Assembly (NCBI GenBank): GCA_002501065.1
Contig: DLRK01000214.1
Location: 1 to 51,654 of the forward strand
Length of the DNA stretch: 51,654 bases
Reading direction: 5' to 3'
DNA from: Akkermansiaceae bacterium UBA7890
GTDB lineage: Bacteria; Verrucomicrobiota; Verrucomicrobiia; Verrucomicrobiales; Akkermansiaceae
Within the stretch, counting starts at the first letter, position 1, and each line of letters begins with the position of its first letter. Shown here piece by piece: positions 8,795-16,967 of this stretch. The notes below the pieces were generated by a model that saw only the letters and a program-made list of their open reading frames with translations, searched no databases and was not told the origin of the DNA. The translations under genes and the position numbers were made by a program.

Positions 8795-8959
8795 GCAGAG
8801 CGTCGAGCTTCCTGCAAGTAGAGGGCGGCGTCAACAGTGAGCCCCGGACCGGCACGTCGTGCCGAACTCCCTGAGTTCGAGGGGTGGTTTTCCCGGGCCC
8901 GGGGTCTTGGGGCCATCCCGGTTCCACCGCCGGCCGGAATGGCCGCAGGGGATTTGGCG

Positions 8960-11900
8960 CTACGGTCCCACCGCCACGGTGATGCGCCCGAATCGCGGGG
9001 TGTCGGGGCTGACCGCCGCATTGTCCCGGATGGTGACGGTCTCGGTGCCGTCCCCGTTGTCCACCGGGGTGCCTGTCAGGGTATTGACGGTGGTCCAATC
9101 GGACAGATCGCTGGAAACTTCGACGAGGTAGGTGAGATCGAGGGAGTTTTTCTGGCGCCTGAAAGTCATCGCCAGGTAATCGGTTCCGCCGTCGTTCACG
9201 ATCGATGCGCGGTAACTCTCTGCTGCGTCACTGGTCCGGGGGTTGCGTCCAAATCCGTATTCCAGGACGGTTCCGAGGGTGTCGGAATCCAGATCAAGCG
9301 AGTCGCCTGTGACGAGGGGATCGGACATCTCGTTTTCGGTGAAGTGCTGGTACTTCCAGAAAGCGTAGGTCATCGAGGTGCCGGTGGATTCCGTCCCGGG
9401 ATCCCCGCCTTCCGTGAGGCTGACACCCCAGTTCGCCGGGCGATCGAAATCGGTAACCGGCGTGGTGGCTGGATCGAGCAGGACGAGCGAGTAGCCGTCA
9501 TCGTCGGTGGGATCGTGCCAGACGTCGTTGTAGGAAAACTCAAGGATGTTCTCCCCCAGGGCGTCAAGGATCTGTAGCTGCTCGCCGTCGTTGTCGAGTT
9601 TGCCGGTGTATTCCCCGGCGATATTGAGGCCACCCGGATGACGCAGGCTGAAGGCCGCCAGGTTGGCTACCACCAGGATGTGGTCGCCCGGGTTCAGGAT
9701 GGTGGCAGCGGGGAAGGTGAAGGAGATGCCCTCCACAAACTGTGCCCCGCTGATGTCGAGCGGCGAGGGGCCGATGTTGGTCAATTCCACAAACTCGAAT
9801 TCAGACCCGTTGAGGGTCGCGATACTCGCCAGTTCCGCGGCGGTGGGTGCCGCCGGAGCATAGAGGATCTCGCTCACCCGCAGGAAATCCTGCCCGGGAG
9901 TGGGGTTTCCGGTGTAGGCAACGCTGTCGATCAGGTTGCCGGCATCGTCAGTGAGGGTGATGGTTTCTCCGCGGGCTGAGAGTTGTCCGTCATAGCCGCT
10001 GATCAGGTAGCGTTTCTCGTTGGCCTTCGGACTGATACTGCGGGCACGGAATCCCGTCGCCTCACGTGCCACGTAAAGGCGCCCTCTGGCTGGAATAACC
10101 GTGCCGGCCGGGAGGGTGTGCGAAATCCCGCCTGAAATCACCCAGTCGGAACAATCGACTGCGGATCGGTTCGGGTTGACGAGGATGAAGTATTCTCCTC
10201 GCTGATCCGGGGAGGCTCCGTTGGCGACCGGGTTGTAGTCAATGCTGCTGATCCGGATGGGGGACGCAACCGGCTGGGCGGGGGGGATTTCACTCAGGCC
10301 GTAAAGATGGGCTCGCCGGGAGGGAACGTGTTCAAACTTGATCCGGTCCGCAGCTGGCCGCATGGCGTTCTGGTTCCCCCACGATCCCCACTTCTGGTAG
10401 TCGAGATCGGCGTCGTCAGAGCCCCTGCGCTGGCCGTTGTCGCGGGGATCAATCAGGGCCACGAGGTCATCGACGCGGTTTACGAGGTAATTGACCGGCG
10501 AAGCGGGAGGGCCGATCTGTTTATCCATCAGGGAGCGCATGCGGCGCAGGTACATCTGGTTGAGGATCGAGTCGCTGAAGATGAACGTCTTCAGGCGGTT
10601 GGATGGTCCGGCCCGCAGGTTGTTGTTGGTGAAACTGTCATCAAAGTAGGCGGGACCGCTCACCCAGTTGCGTCCGAGGCACAGATCGATGTCCCAGACC
10701 AGCGGGCGCCACTCCCGGCTGCCATTGGTGTCCCGGTAGAGATAGTAGTTCTTGTGACCGTGGTCGCGGTTGTTGGTCAGGTCGAGAGCAGCCAGGTAGT
10801 TGATCGTGCCGGGGATGTCGATATTGTCGTAGCCGTAGCGCAGCTTGGCATCCCCCGACTGGCTCAATCCGCTGACGAGGGCCTGCAGGTCGCTGTTGTT
10901 CTCGTTCTTGCGCGTCTTCTTGTTTACTCCGCTGGTTGACGAATCGAGACGGTTGTACATCTTGTAGAGTGCACCCTCGCCATCAAGGCCGACGCGTTCG
11001 AGGTAGCGCTCGTCACCATCCTCCACCATGTCCGCGGTGCTGAAGAAGGCGGCATTCTGCTGGATGCGGACCGGGAAGGCGAAGTGTGCTGGTTCGCCCG
11101 CCCTGTTCACGATTTCATATCCAAGGGTGTTCCGCGTCTTTGACTTGTCGGCCCAGTTGGTCAGCATGTTGAGGTCCTTTACCCGGGCTTCGCCCTCCTG
11201 GTACCTGAAGCGGTCACCCTTGTTGAAATCGAAGTCGTAGCTCTTCTTGGGGAAACCACCTGTGGACTGGCCGTGCCGGTCAGCCTGGATGTTGTCGTAG
11301 AACTGCCCGAGAAAATAGACCGACCCGCGGGAGCCGTTGGTGGTATTGGCACCCCCGGGACTGGAGGTGAACCAGTGGAAGACCGGAAGGTTGGATCTCG
11401 CAAGGGAGGGATCTTCCGCGATCGTCCCGAAGTATTCGGGAGAGTCGAACCGATCGGGGAACTGAGGTTGGCGGGAACTTCCGTCGGCTGTATCGGTGGC
11501 GGTCACCTTCCAGCGGATCATCTCCCCGTTGGACAGGGTGCTGGTTGAAATGGTGGTGGTGTAGATGCCATCTCCGGAGACGGCATCGTCTCCGCTTCCA
11601 TCGTCAGTCATTGTGACAGTGTTTTCCGTCCCGTACATCACCCGCCATGTGAGAGTAACGGTGTTGATCGGATGCATGGTGGGAAGAACCTCTGCCTCTA
11701 TCACGAGCGGGTCGGCGTTGAGGGAGAGGGGAGGAAGATTCCTGGTAACACTCCGGATCAGGGGGCCGGGGGTGCTCCCCCCGCTTGTGTTGGGTGCATT
11801 CGGGGTCGGGGTGGTGAAGTAGGCGGGCGTGCCCATGTCCGTCACGCTGGTCGCTTCCAACTCCGGCAGGATCAGGAAATCCGAGCTTCCGGTGGAGGTA

Positions 11901-12877
11901 TTGAGGCCGTGGATACAGAGAACGTTGGAACCCACCGTGAGGAGGGAGGAGGAGAGAGAGTAGTTGTCGTAGACCAATGCCTGACTGTCACTATGGGAGG
12001 ACGTGGCACTGGACTGGTAGTCGAGTTGATCGGGAGAAGGGGCATTCTCTTCGGCAACCGGGAGAGGATCCCCGTTGAGGTAGACCACGAATCCGTCATC
12101 CCATTTCATTTTCAGGTTAAGTCCGGAGATCGCGGAAGGATCCGTGATCGTAAAAGGAATACGGAGGTAGATGGATGAGCGCTGGGTCCACATCAGGGCC
12201 TGGACGTCGGTCTCGATCAGCGGATCATAGGCATCCGGGCTCCCGGTGGCATAGCCGACTCCCGTAGTGCCGCTGTTCCAGGAACTGTCCGGGAATTCCG
12301 TTCCGATCCACGAGTTCGGGTTGGTTCCTTCCCTGACGTCGTCGTCGCCGTTGACAGGCACCTTGTATCTCATCGCCACTCCGGGGGAGATGAGGGGCGA
12401 ACTCGAGGTGGATTGCTGGAGGCCGTAGGAAACATCCTGAACCTGGAGGGGAAAGGTGGGGGCGTAGTGGTGCTCAACGGTGGAACCGTCGGGGCGCACC
12501 AGGGCGAGGTATTCACCCTGGCTGGTCAGCTTGAAATTGGTGTGAAGTTCGCTTGCCGGATCATTGCGGTTCTTGTTGGAAGCGAAGACGAGGAGTTGTT
12601 CGCCGGGACTGAGAATAATGCCGGGGAAGGCCCACTTGTTGAGAGTAGCCGCGTCATCCGTGAGGAACCAGCCGTCCAGATTGATCGCCGCTCCACCCGG
12701 GTTGAAGATCTCGATCCAGTCCTCATTGTCGCCATCTTCGTCGTTGATGGTATCCTGGTTGGAAGCCATGAACTCCTGGATGACCAGGGACTGAGCACGC
12801 AGGGGAACGGAAGTGATCGTCGTGCAGGCGAGGGCAAGATAAAGCGCCGCCCCTGAATAGCGGGTAATGGGTCTCAT
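8960..12877 (-). CDS. Secreted CotH-kinase-like protein with lamin-tail domains
   Basis: 1305 residues with a signal peptide (to about 28, LRAQS). Order of parts: lamin-tail domain 1 (about 29-150, LVIQEFMASNQ...DWIEIFNPGG); a beta-sandwich region (about 175-345); an Ig-like region (about 375-470); a CotH-like domain (about 520-800) with FPKKSYDFDFNKGD, FRYQEGEA and the acidic DIDLCLGRNW; lamin-tail domains 2 and 3 (about 870-975 and 995-1105); and a C-terminal segment with the YAFWKYQHFTENEMSDP and LEYGFGRNP phrases common at the ends of secreted Verrucomicrobia proteins. CotH proteins of Bacillus spores are secreted kinases acting on spore-coat proteins. Catalytic activity in these long PVC versions is not established. 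It lies 159 bases downstream of the repeat protein gene, on the same strand. Confidence 0.9.
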   Translation of the reverse strand: MRPITRYSGAALYLALACTTITSVPLRAQSLVIQEFMASNQDTINDEDGDNEDWIEIFNPGGAAINLDGWFLTDDAATLNKWAFPGIILSPGEQLLVFASNKNRNDPASELHTNFKLTSQGEYLALVRPDGSTVEHHYAPTFPLQVQDVSYGLQQSTSSSPLISPGVAMRYKVPVNGDDDVREGTNPNSWIGTEFPDSSWNSGTTGVGYATGSPDAYDPLIETDVQALMWTQRSSIYLRIPFTITDPSAISGLNLKMKWDDGFVVYLNGDPLPVAEENAPSPDQLDYQSSATSSHSDSQALVYDNYSLSSSLLTVGSNVLCIHGLNTSTGSSDFLILPELEATSVTDMGTPAYFTTPTPNAPNTSGGSTPGPLIRSVTRNLPPLSLNADPLVIEAEVLPTMHPINTVTLTWRVMYGTENTVTMTDDGSGDDAVSGDGIYTTTISTSTLSNGEMIRWKVTATDTADGSSRQPQFPDRFDSPEYFGTIAEDPSLARSNLPVFHWFTSSPGGANTTNGSRGSVYFLGQFYDNIQADRHGQSTGGFPKKSYDFDFNKGDRFRYQEGEARVKDLNMLTNWADKSKTRNTLGYEIVNRAGEPAHFAFPVRIQQNAAFFSTADMVEDGDERYLERVGLDGEGALYKMYNRLDSSTSGVNKKTRKNENNSDLQALVSGLSQSGDAKLRYGYDNIDIPGTINYLAALDLTNNRDHGHKNYYLYRDTNGSREWRPLVWDIDLCLGRNWVSGPAYFDDSFTNNNLRAGPSNRLKTFIFSDSILNQMYLRRMRSLMDKQIGPPASPVNYLVNRVDDLVALIDPRDNGQRRGSDDADLDYQKWGSWGNQNAMRPAADRIKFEHVPSRRAHLYGLSEIPPAQPVASPIRISSIDYNPVANGASPDQRGEYFILVNPNRSAVDCSDWVISGGISHTLPAGTVIPARGRLYVAREATGFRARSISPKANEKRYLISGYDGQLSARGETITLTDDAGNLIDSVAYTGNPTPGQDFLRVSEILYAPAAPTAAELASIATLNGSEFEFVELTNIGPSPLDISGAQFVEGISFTFPAATILNPGDHILVVANLAAFSLRHPGGLNIAGEYTGKLDNDGEQLQILDALGENILEFSYNDVWHDPTDDDGYSLVLLDPATTPVTDFDRPANWGVSLTEGGDPGTESTGTSMTYAFWKYQHFTENEMSDPLVTGDSLDLDSDTLGTVLEYGFGRNPRTSDAAESYRASIVNDGGTDYLAMTFRRQKNSLDLTYLVEVSSDLSDWTTVNTLTGTPVDNGDGTETVTIRDNAAVSPDTPRFGRITVAVGP

Positions 12878-13036
12878 GTGCTGTGGGCCGGGGGGATTTT
12901 GCAGGCCAGAGGAGAATTCCCAGGGGGAATTCCCGCGGTGAGGGTCGCCCGGGATGTCTGGAAAGGCAATGACAGAAAGGGGCCAGCGGGATGCCGCCCC
13001 CCCCTTAGAACAGATATTTATACCTCGATTGGGCGG

Positions 13037-16000
13037 TCAGGGATCGAGTTCGAGCAACCGGTAGTAGCGGGGCGAAGCGGGAGCATTCAAGATTGTTGCT
13101 TCTGTCACCCCGCCCGCGGCAGCGGGGACGGTTGCTCCGATATTGTTCCAGTTCTGGAGATCGACGGACTCCTGGACCTGGTAATCGTTTCCATTCCGGG
13201 AGATCCAGCGGAGAGTGACATTGGTGCCGTTGTAGGAAAAGAGGGTGAGACGCAGATCTTCTCCGCCGTCCGGAACAAAGGGACTGCCGTCCGGTTGCAG
13301 GGGGGTGGGTGGGATCGTCGGGTCGACGATGAGCCAGAAGTTTGACCCGTCGGCCCCATCGTGATCGGAGCCGTCGATCCCACGCGGGCTCAGTGCCACC
13401 TCGACGTGGTCGCCAGCTCTGGCATCGATGAAGGACCATCCCTTCCTGCCGGCGGTGTCATTACCTGCGATTGTCGTGCGGTGCAGCTGTTCCCCGTTGT
13501 GGAGGATGATGGCGGTCACTCCACTGCCATTGGGGTTTGTCTTCTGCACGAAATAGTGCAGGGCGAGCTGGGCGTCCTGGGGGACCTCCCACCTGCGGGT
13601 TGCCCAGTGCACCTCCGAGTTGTTGTCCCCGTTGGGGTGTCCACCCAGTTGTGAGATTTCGGTCCATGGCGGGTTCTGGGCGTTGCCGACCGCGTCGGAC
13701 CAGTCGAACTTCAATCCGTCCCAGAAGTTTCCGGCGCCTGGGAAGAAGCTGCCATCGGTCGGGAAGGGAATGAAGTTCGAGTTCGCGGGCGGCTCTCCAT
13801 CCTGGGTGGTGTTGTAGTAACCGTAGGTCCAGCCGAAATCGCCCTGGGGGTCGGCGCTGAACGGAAAGTCGAACTCCGAGTCCGCAATCGCGGTGAAGTT
13901 GTCAGCCACGTTGGAGAACGCATCAAGGGGATCGAAGCCGGTAGCGATCTCGTGGAAGTCCTCATAGGTGTCTCCATCGGAATCGGTGTCGAGGGCATCG
14001 GTGCCCGCCGTGATCTCCGCCCCGTCAGAGAGCCCGTCCCCGTCCGTATCGGCCTGGAGGGGATCAGTCCCGGAGAGGGCCTCATCCCCGTCATTCAACC
14101 CGTCTGAATCGAAGTCGCTTCCGGCTGAAAGCTGGCTCAGGTCTCCCGGGAAGAAGAGTTCCTCCCAGAAGTCGGCAATGCCGTCGTCGTCGCTGTCGGC
14201 CGCATCGGCCGGAATGAAAATTGTTCCGTCAGGTTGGATCGGCACGGTCGGGATCCGGTTGTCTATCCTGATCGCATTGGCGGATCCGTCGCTGCCGTCG
14301 CTTCCATCGGTCAGGCCGTGGGGACTCAGAATCAGGTCGATGCGATCGCCGTTGTTGAGGTTGGCATAGAGGATCCGCGTGACGCCGGTGGTGTCACTGA
14401 CGACGGCGCCGTCGAGCTGGACTCCGTTGAGGTGCACTCCCCCGGTCACCCCGTCACCATTGGGATTGGTTTTCTTGGTGGTCCAGCTGAGACGCACTGC
14501 GGTGGTTCCCGTGAGGTCACTTGCGGTCCACCGGCGAATGGTCCAGTGCTCGTCCCCGTTGTTTGTTCCGTTCGGGTGGGTGCCCTCTCCGCCGAGGAAG
14601 GTCCAGGGAGCCGCTGCTGCGGTGTTGAGGTCCCAGACGGTTCCGATCCACTGCTGATCCACCCCGTCCCAGGGACCCGCTCCGTCCCCGCCCGTGAAGG
14701 GGATGAAGTCGTTGTCCGGATCGTAGTCCCGGCCCCCACCATCGAGAGAGACATTGCGGTAGCCCGATTCCCATCCATCCTGGTCCTGGATTCCGGAGAA
14801 CTGCGTCACGGAATCCGCCAGGGTGCCCGAGAGGGGAGTGTCCCCGGAACTGTTGGGATCGCTGCCAGCCTCCAGCTCTTCCCTGTCGTTGAAGCCGTCA
14901 CCGTCTGAATCGGCATGCGCCGGGTCGGTGGCGGGGTCACCGTTGACCTCGTCGAAGTCATTCAGACCGTCTCCATCACTGTCGGAGAGGCAGGGGTTGC
15001 TCCCGTAGATTGTCAACTCCTCGCCATCAAGAAGCCCATCATTATCGGTGTCCGCCAGGGTCGGGTCAGACCCTGCCGCCACCTCGACCTCGTCATCCGC
15101 CCCGTCCCCGTCCCAGTCCTGCCCGTTGGTCAACTGGTTCAAATCACCGGAGAACAGGTCCGCCTCCACGAAGTCGGCAATGGAATCACCGTCGAGGTCG
15201 GGTGCCCCAACCGGAATGAAATACTTTCCATTCGGCTGGACGGAAGTTTCCGGGATCCTGGTATCGATCCGCATCCAGTTGTAGGAGCCGTCACTTCCGT
15301 CGATCCGGGTTCCGCTCACCCCCACCGGAGTGACCACCTGGTCGATGATGTCTCCGTTTTCAAGATGCACATAGTATGAGCGAATTCCGCCGACCGTGTC
15401 GGAGACCGCGAGCGAATCGACCTGCCGGCCGTTCAGATGAATGGCGCCTGTGGTGCCGTCCCCTGCCCCGTTGGCGGACCGGTGCTGCCAGTAGATCCTG
15501 ATGTCGGTCGGTCCATCCAGTCCGCCGGCGGTCCAGCGTCTCACGGTCCAGTGCTCCTCATTGGGCGCACTGTTGGTTCCATTCGGATGGGTGTTTTCCG
15601 GTCCCAGCGTGGTCCAGGGGGCACCGGAGGAGGCCAGTCTCCATTGTGATCCCCGCCAGGTGTCCGGGGGGAAGGCAATATAGTCACTGGCCGGGTCATA
15701 GTTGTTCCCGCCGCCATCAGCGGTATAGTTGCGGTAGCCGAAACTCCATCCGTCCTGGTCCTGCACGCCGGAGAATCCATCGCGCGAATCAGCCAGTCCC
15801 CCGCCGGGTGGCAGGGAAGATGGACTGCTGGCGTCACTCCCGGCGGTGACTTCCTCGGAATCCGGGTATCCATCGCCGTCGGTATCCGAGGCTGCGGGAT
15901 TAGTGCCGTTGGCAAACTCGTCCTCGTCGGTGATGGTGTCTCCGTCGTAATCATTCCCGCTGGCGAGCTGGGTGAGGTCGTCGGGAAACCAGAGTCTCTC

Positions 16001-16699
16001 CCATGAATCCGCCAGTTGGTCATTGTCGACATCGACCACGGTGGAGATCACCATGGAAGTGACCGAGCCGTCGCTTCCGTCGCGGGTATTGCCCCCGGGG
16101 CCCGTGGGGGTATGAACCAGGTCGACATGATCCCCGGACTCGACGGTGACGAAGGACATCCGGTTCACCCCGGTGTTGTTGTTGCCCGCGATCGAGGCCC
16201 TGCCCACCATCGTTCCGTTGAGATGGAGCTGGGCGGTGACTCCCTCCCCGTTTGTGTTCGTCTTCGCGATGAACCATTCGACCTGCAGCAGGGATGAACT
16301 GGCCAGATCAGCTGGGGAAGCCGTCCAGCGTCTCACGGTCCAGTGCTCCTCGTTGGGCGCACTATTGGTTCCATTCGGATGGGTGTTTTCCTGTCCCAGC
16401 GTGGTCCAGGGTGCTCCACTCGGAGCCAGCCGCCATTGTGCACCCCGCCAGGCGTCCGGGGGGAAGGCGATGAAGTCACTGGCCGGGTCGTAGTCGTTGG
16501 CACCACCGTCCAGGGTGAGATTACGGTAGCCGTGCCACCAGTCGTCCTGGCCCTGCACACCGGAGAATTCAACTATCGAGTCAGCCAGCACCTCCTGGCC
16601 GTTGGTCTGGGCCGTTGCAAGCAGGGTGGCCGCTGCGAATATGGAAGCGCAAGCGGTGAAAAGAAGGTTGCGGAGTGGTCCGGATTGAGGGGCGGTCAT
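13037..16699 (-). CDS. Secreted protein of four repeated modules joined by thrombospondin-type-3-like linkers
   Basis: 1220 residues, signal peptide to about 35. Four copies of a 170-200 residue module start near residues 37, 300, 625 and 940. Each has FSGxQxQD-WxxGYRN, DYDPxxDFIxFP, APWTxLGxExTHPNGTN, HWTVRRWT, KTNxNGxGVT, HLNG and a DGSDGS/RIPxxPxQPDG ending; the fourth is the most divergent. Between them lie Asp-rich DxDxDGxxDxxE repeats of the thrombospondin type 3 (calcium-binding) kind near 220-295, 495-620 and 850-935. The C-terminus (about 1155-1220) reads as a beta domain with VDLQNWNNIG and YYRLLELDP, usual in Verrucomicrobia. I do not recognise the module; its Trp- and Asn-rich beta pattern suggests a jelly-roll or lectin-like fold, which is inference. 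Probably a calcium-stiffened surface protein. Confidence 0.88.
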   Translation of the reverse strand: MTAPQSGPLRNLLFTACASIFAAATLLATAQTNGQEVLADSIVEFSGVQGQDDWWHGYRNLTLDGGANDYDPASDFIAFPPDAWRGAQWRLAPSGAPWTTLGQENTHPNGTNSAPNEEHWTVRRWTASPADLASSSLLQVEWFIAKTNTNGEGVTAQLHLNGTMVGRASIAGNNNTGVNRMSFVTVESGDHVDLVHTPTGPGGNTRDGSDGSVTSMVISTVVDVDNDQLADSWERLWFPDDLTQLASGNDYDGDTITDEDEFANGTNPAASDTDGDGYPDSEEVTAGSDASSPSSLPPGGGLADSRDGFSGVQDQDGWSFGYRNYTADGGGNNYDPASDYIAFPPDTWRGSQWRLASSGAPWTTLGPENTHPNGTNSAPNEEHWTVRRWTAGGLDGPTDIRIYWQHRSANGAGDGTTGAIHLNGRQVDSLAVSDTVGGIRSYYVHLENGDIIDQVVTPVGVSGTRIDGSDGSYNWMRIDTRIPETSVQPNGKYFIPVGAPDLDGDSIADFVEADLFSGDLNQLTNGQDWDGDGADDEVEVAAGSDPTLADTDNDGLLDGEELTIYGSNPCLSDSDGDGLNDFDEVNGDPATDPAHADSDGDGFNDREELEAGSDPNSSGDTPLSGTLADSVTQFSGIQDQDGWESGYRNVSLDGGGRDYDPDNDFIPFTGGDGAGPWDGVDQQWIGTVWDLNTAAAAPWTFLGGEGTHPNGTNNGDEHWTIRRWTASDLTGTTAVRLSWTTKKTNPNGDGVTGGVHLNGVQLDGAVVSDTTGVTRILYANLNNGDRIDLILSPHGLTDGSDGSDGSANAIRIDNRIPTVPIQPDGTIFIPADAADSDDDGIADFWEELFFPGDLSQLSAGSDFDSDGLNDGDEALSGTDPLQADTDGDGLSDGAEITAGTDALDTDSDGDTYEDFHEIATGFDPLDAFSNVADNFTAIADSEFDFPFSADPQGDFGWTYGYYNTTQDGEPPANSNFIPFPTDGSFFPGAGNFWDGLKFDWSDAVGNAQNPPWTEISQLGGHPNGDNNSEVHWATRRWEVPQDAQLALHYFVQKTNPNGSGVTAIILHNGEQLHRTTIAGNDTAGRKGWSFIDARAGDHVEVALSPRGIDGSDHDGADGSNFWLIVDPTIPPTPLQPDGSPFVPDGGEDLRLTLFSYNGTNVTLRWISRNGNDYQVQESVDLQNWNNIGATVPAAAGGVTEATILNAPASPRYYRLLELDP
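15531..15778. repeat. Internal duplication, copy 2 (within the modular protein gene)
   Basis: About 248 bases align without insertions or deletions to 16323-16570, offset 792 bases (264 codons). Long shared runs include the segment around the THPNGTN and EEHWTVRRW codons. Identity at third codon positions indicates a fairly recent duplication of module 1/2 DNA. Confidence 0.85.
16323..16570. repeat. Internal duplication, copy 1 (within the modular protein gene)
   Basis: Partner of 15531-15778. It encodes the first half of module 1, from FSGVQGQDDW to about HWTVRRWTA. The two copies keep the same length and differ only by scattered substitutions. Confidence 0.85.
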
Positions 16700-16893
16700 G
16701 GGGTGATCTCAAGGCGAGGTTGTTCCTCCAGCGACTATTGCTGCCAGGACTCAGGAGGCAAGGCGAGATGGCGATGAAGTCGCCGGGCGCAGGGAACGAT
16801 AGTTGAGGTTGCTGAAACAAGATCGGGACTGCGGTTCCTGCCTTGGCAGGCCGGTTCCGTCGTCAGCAGACTTCTGGTGTCACTCGGGTCCAA

Positions 16894-16899
16894 TATAAT
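16894..16899 (+). promoter_or_regulatory. Possible -10 box of the FecR-domain gene
   Basis: A perfect TATAAT sits 68 bases before the chosen ATG in the intergenic region between two divergent genes. No clear TTGACA-like -35 stands 16-18 bases upstream, so this is only a candidate. Confidence 0.3.
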
Positions 16900-16967
16900 T
16901 TGCCCGGGAGATTTCCTGGTGGGATTTGGGATGCGAGGGGGTGGTTGAGATGCTATGGAGACGAGAG

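Noticed and set aside
13011..13022. TATAAATA upstream of the CotH gene as a -10 box
   Set aside because: No -35 stands at a suitable distance and the element lies almost at the end of the previous gene.
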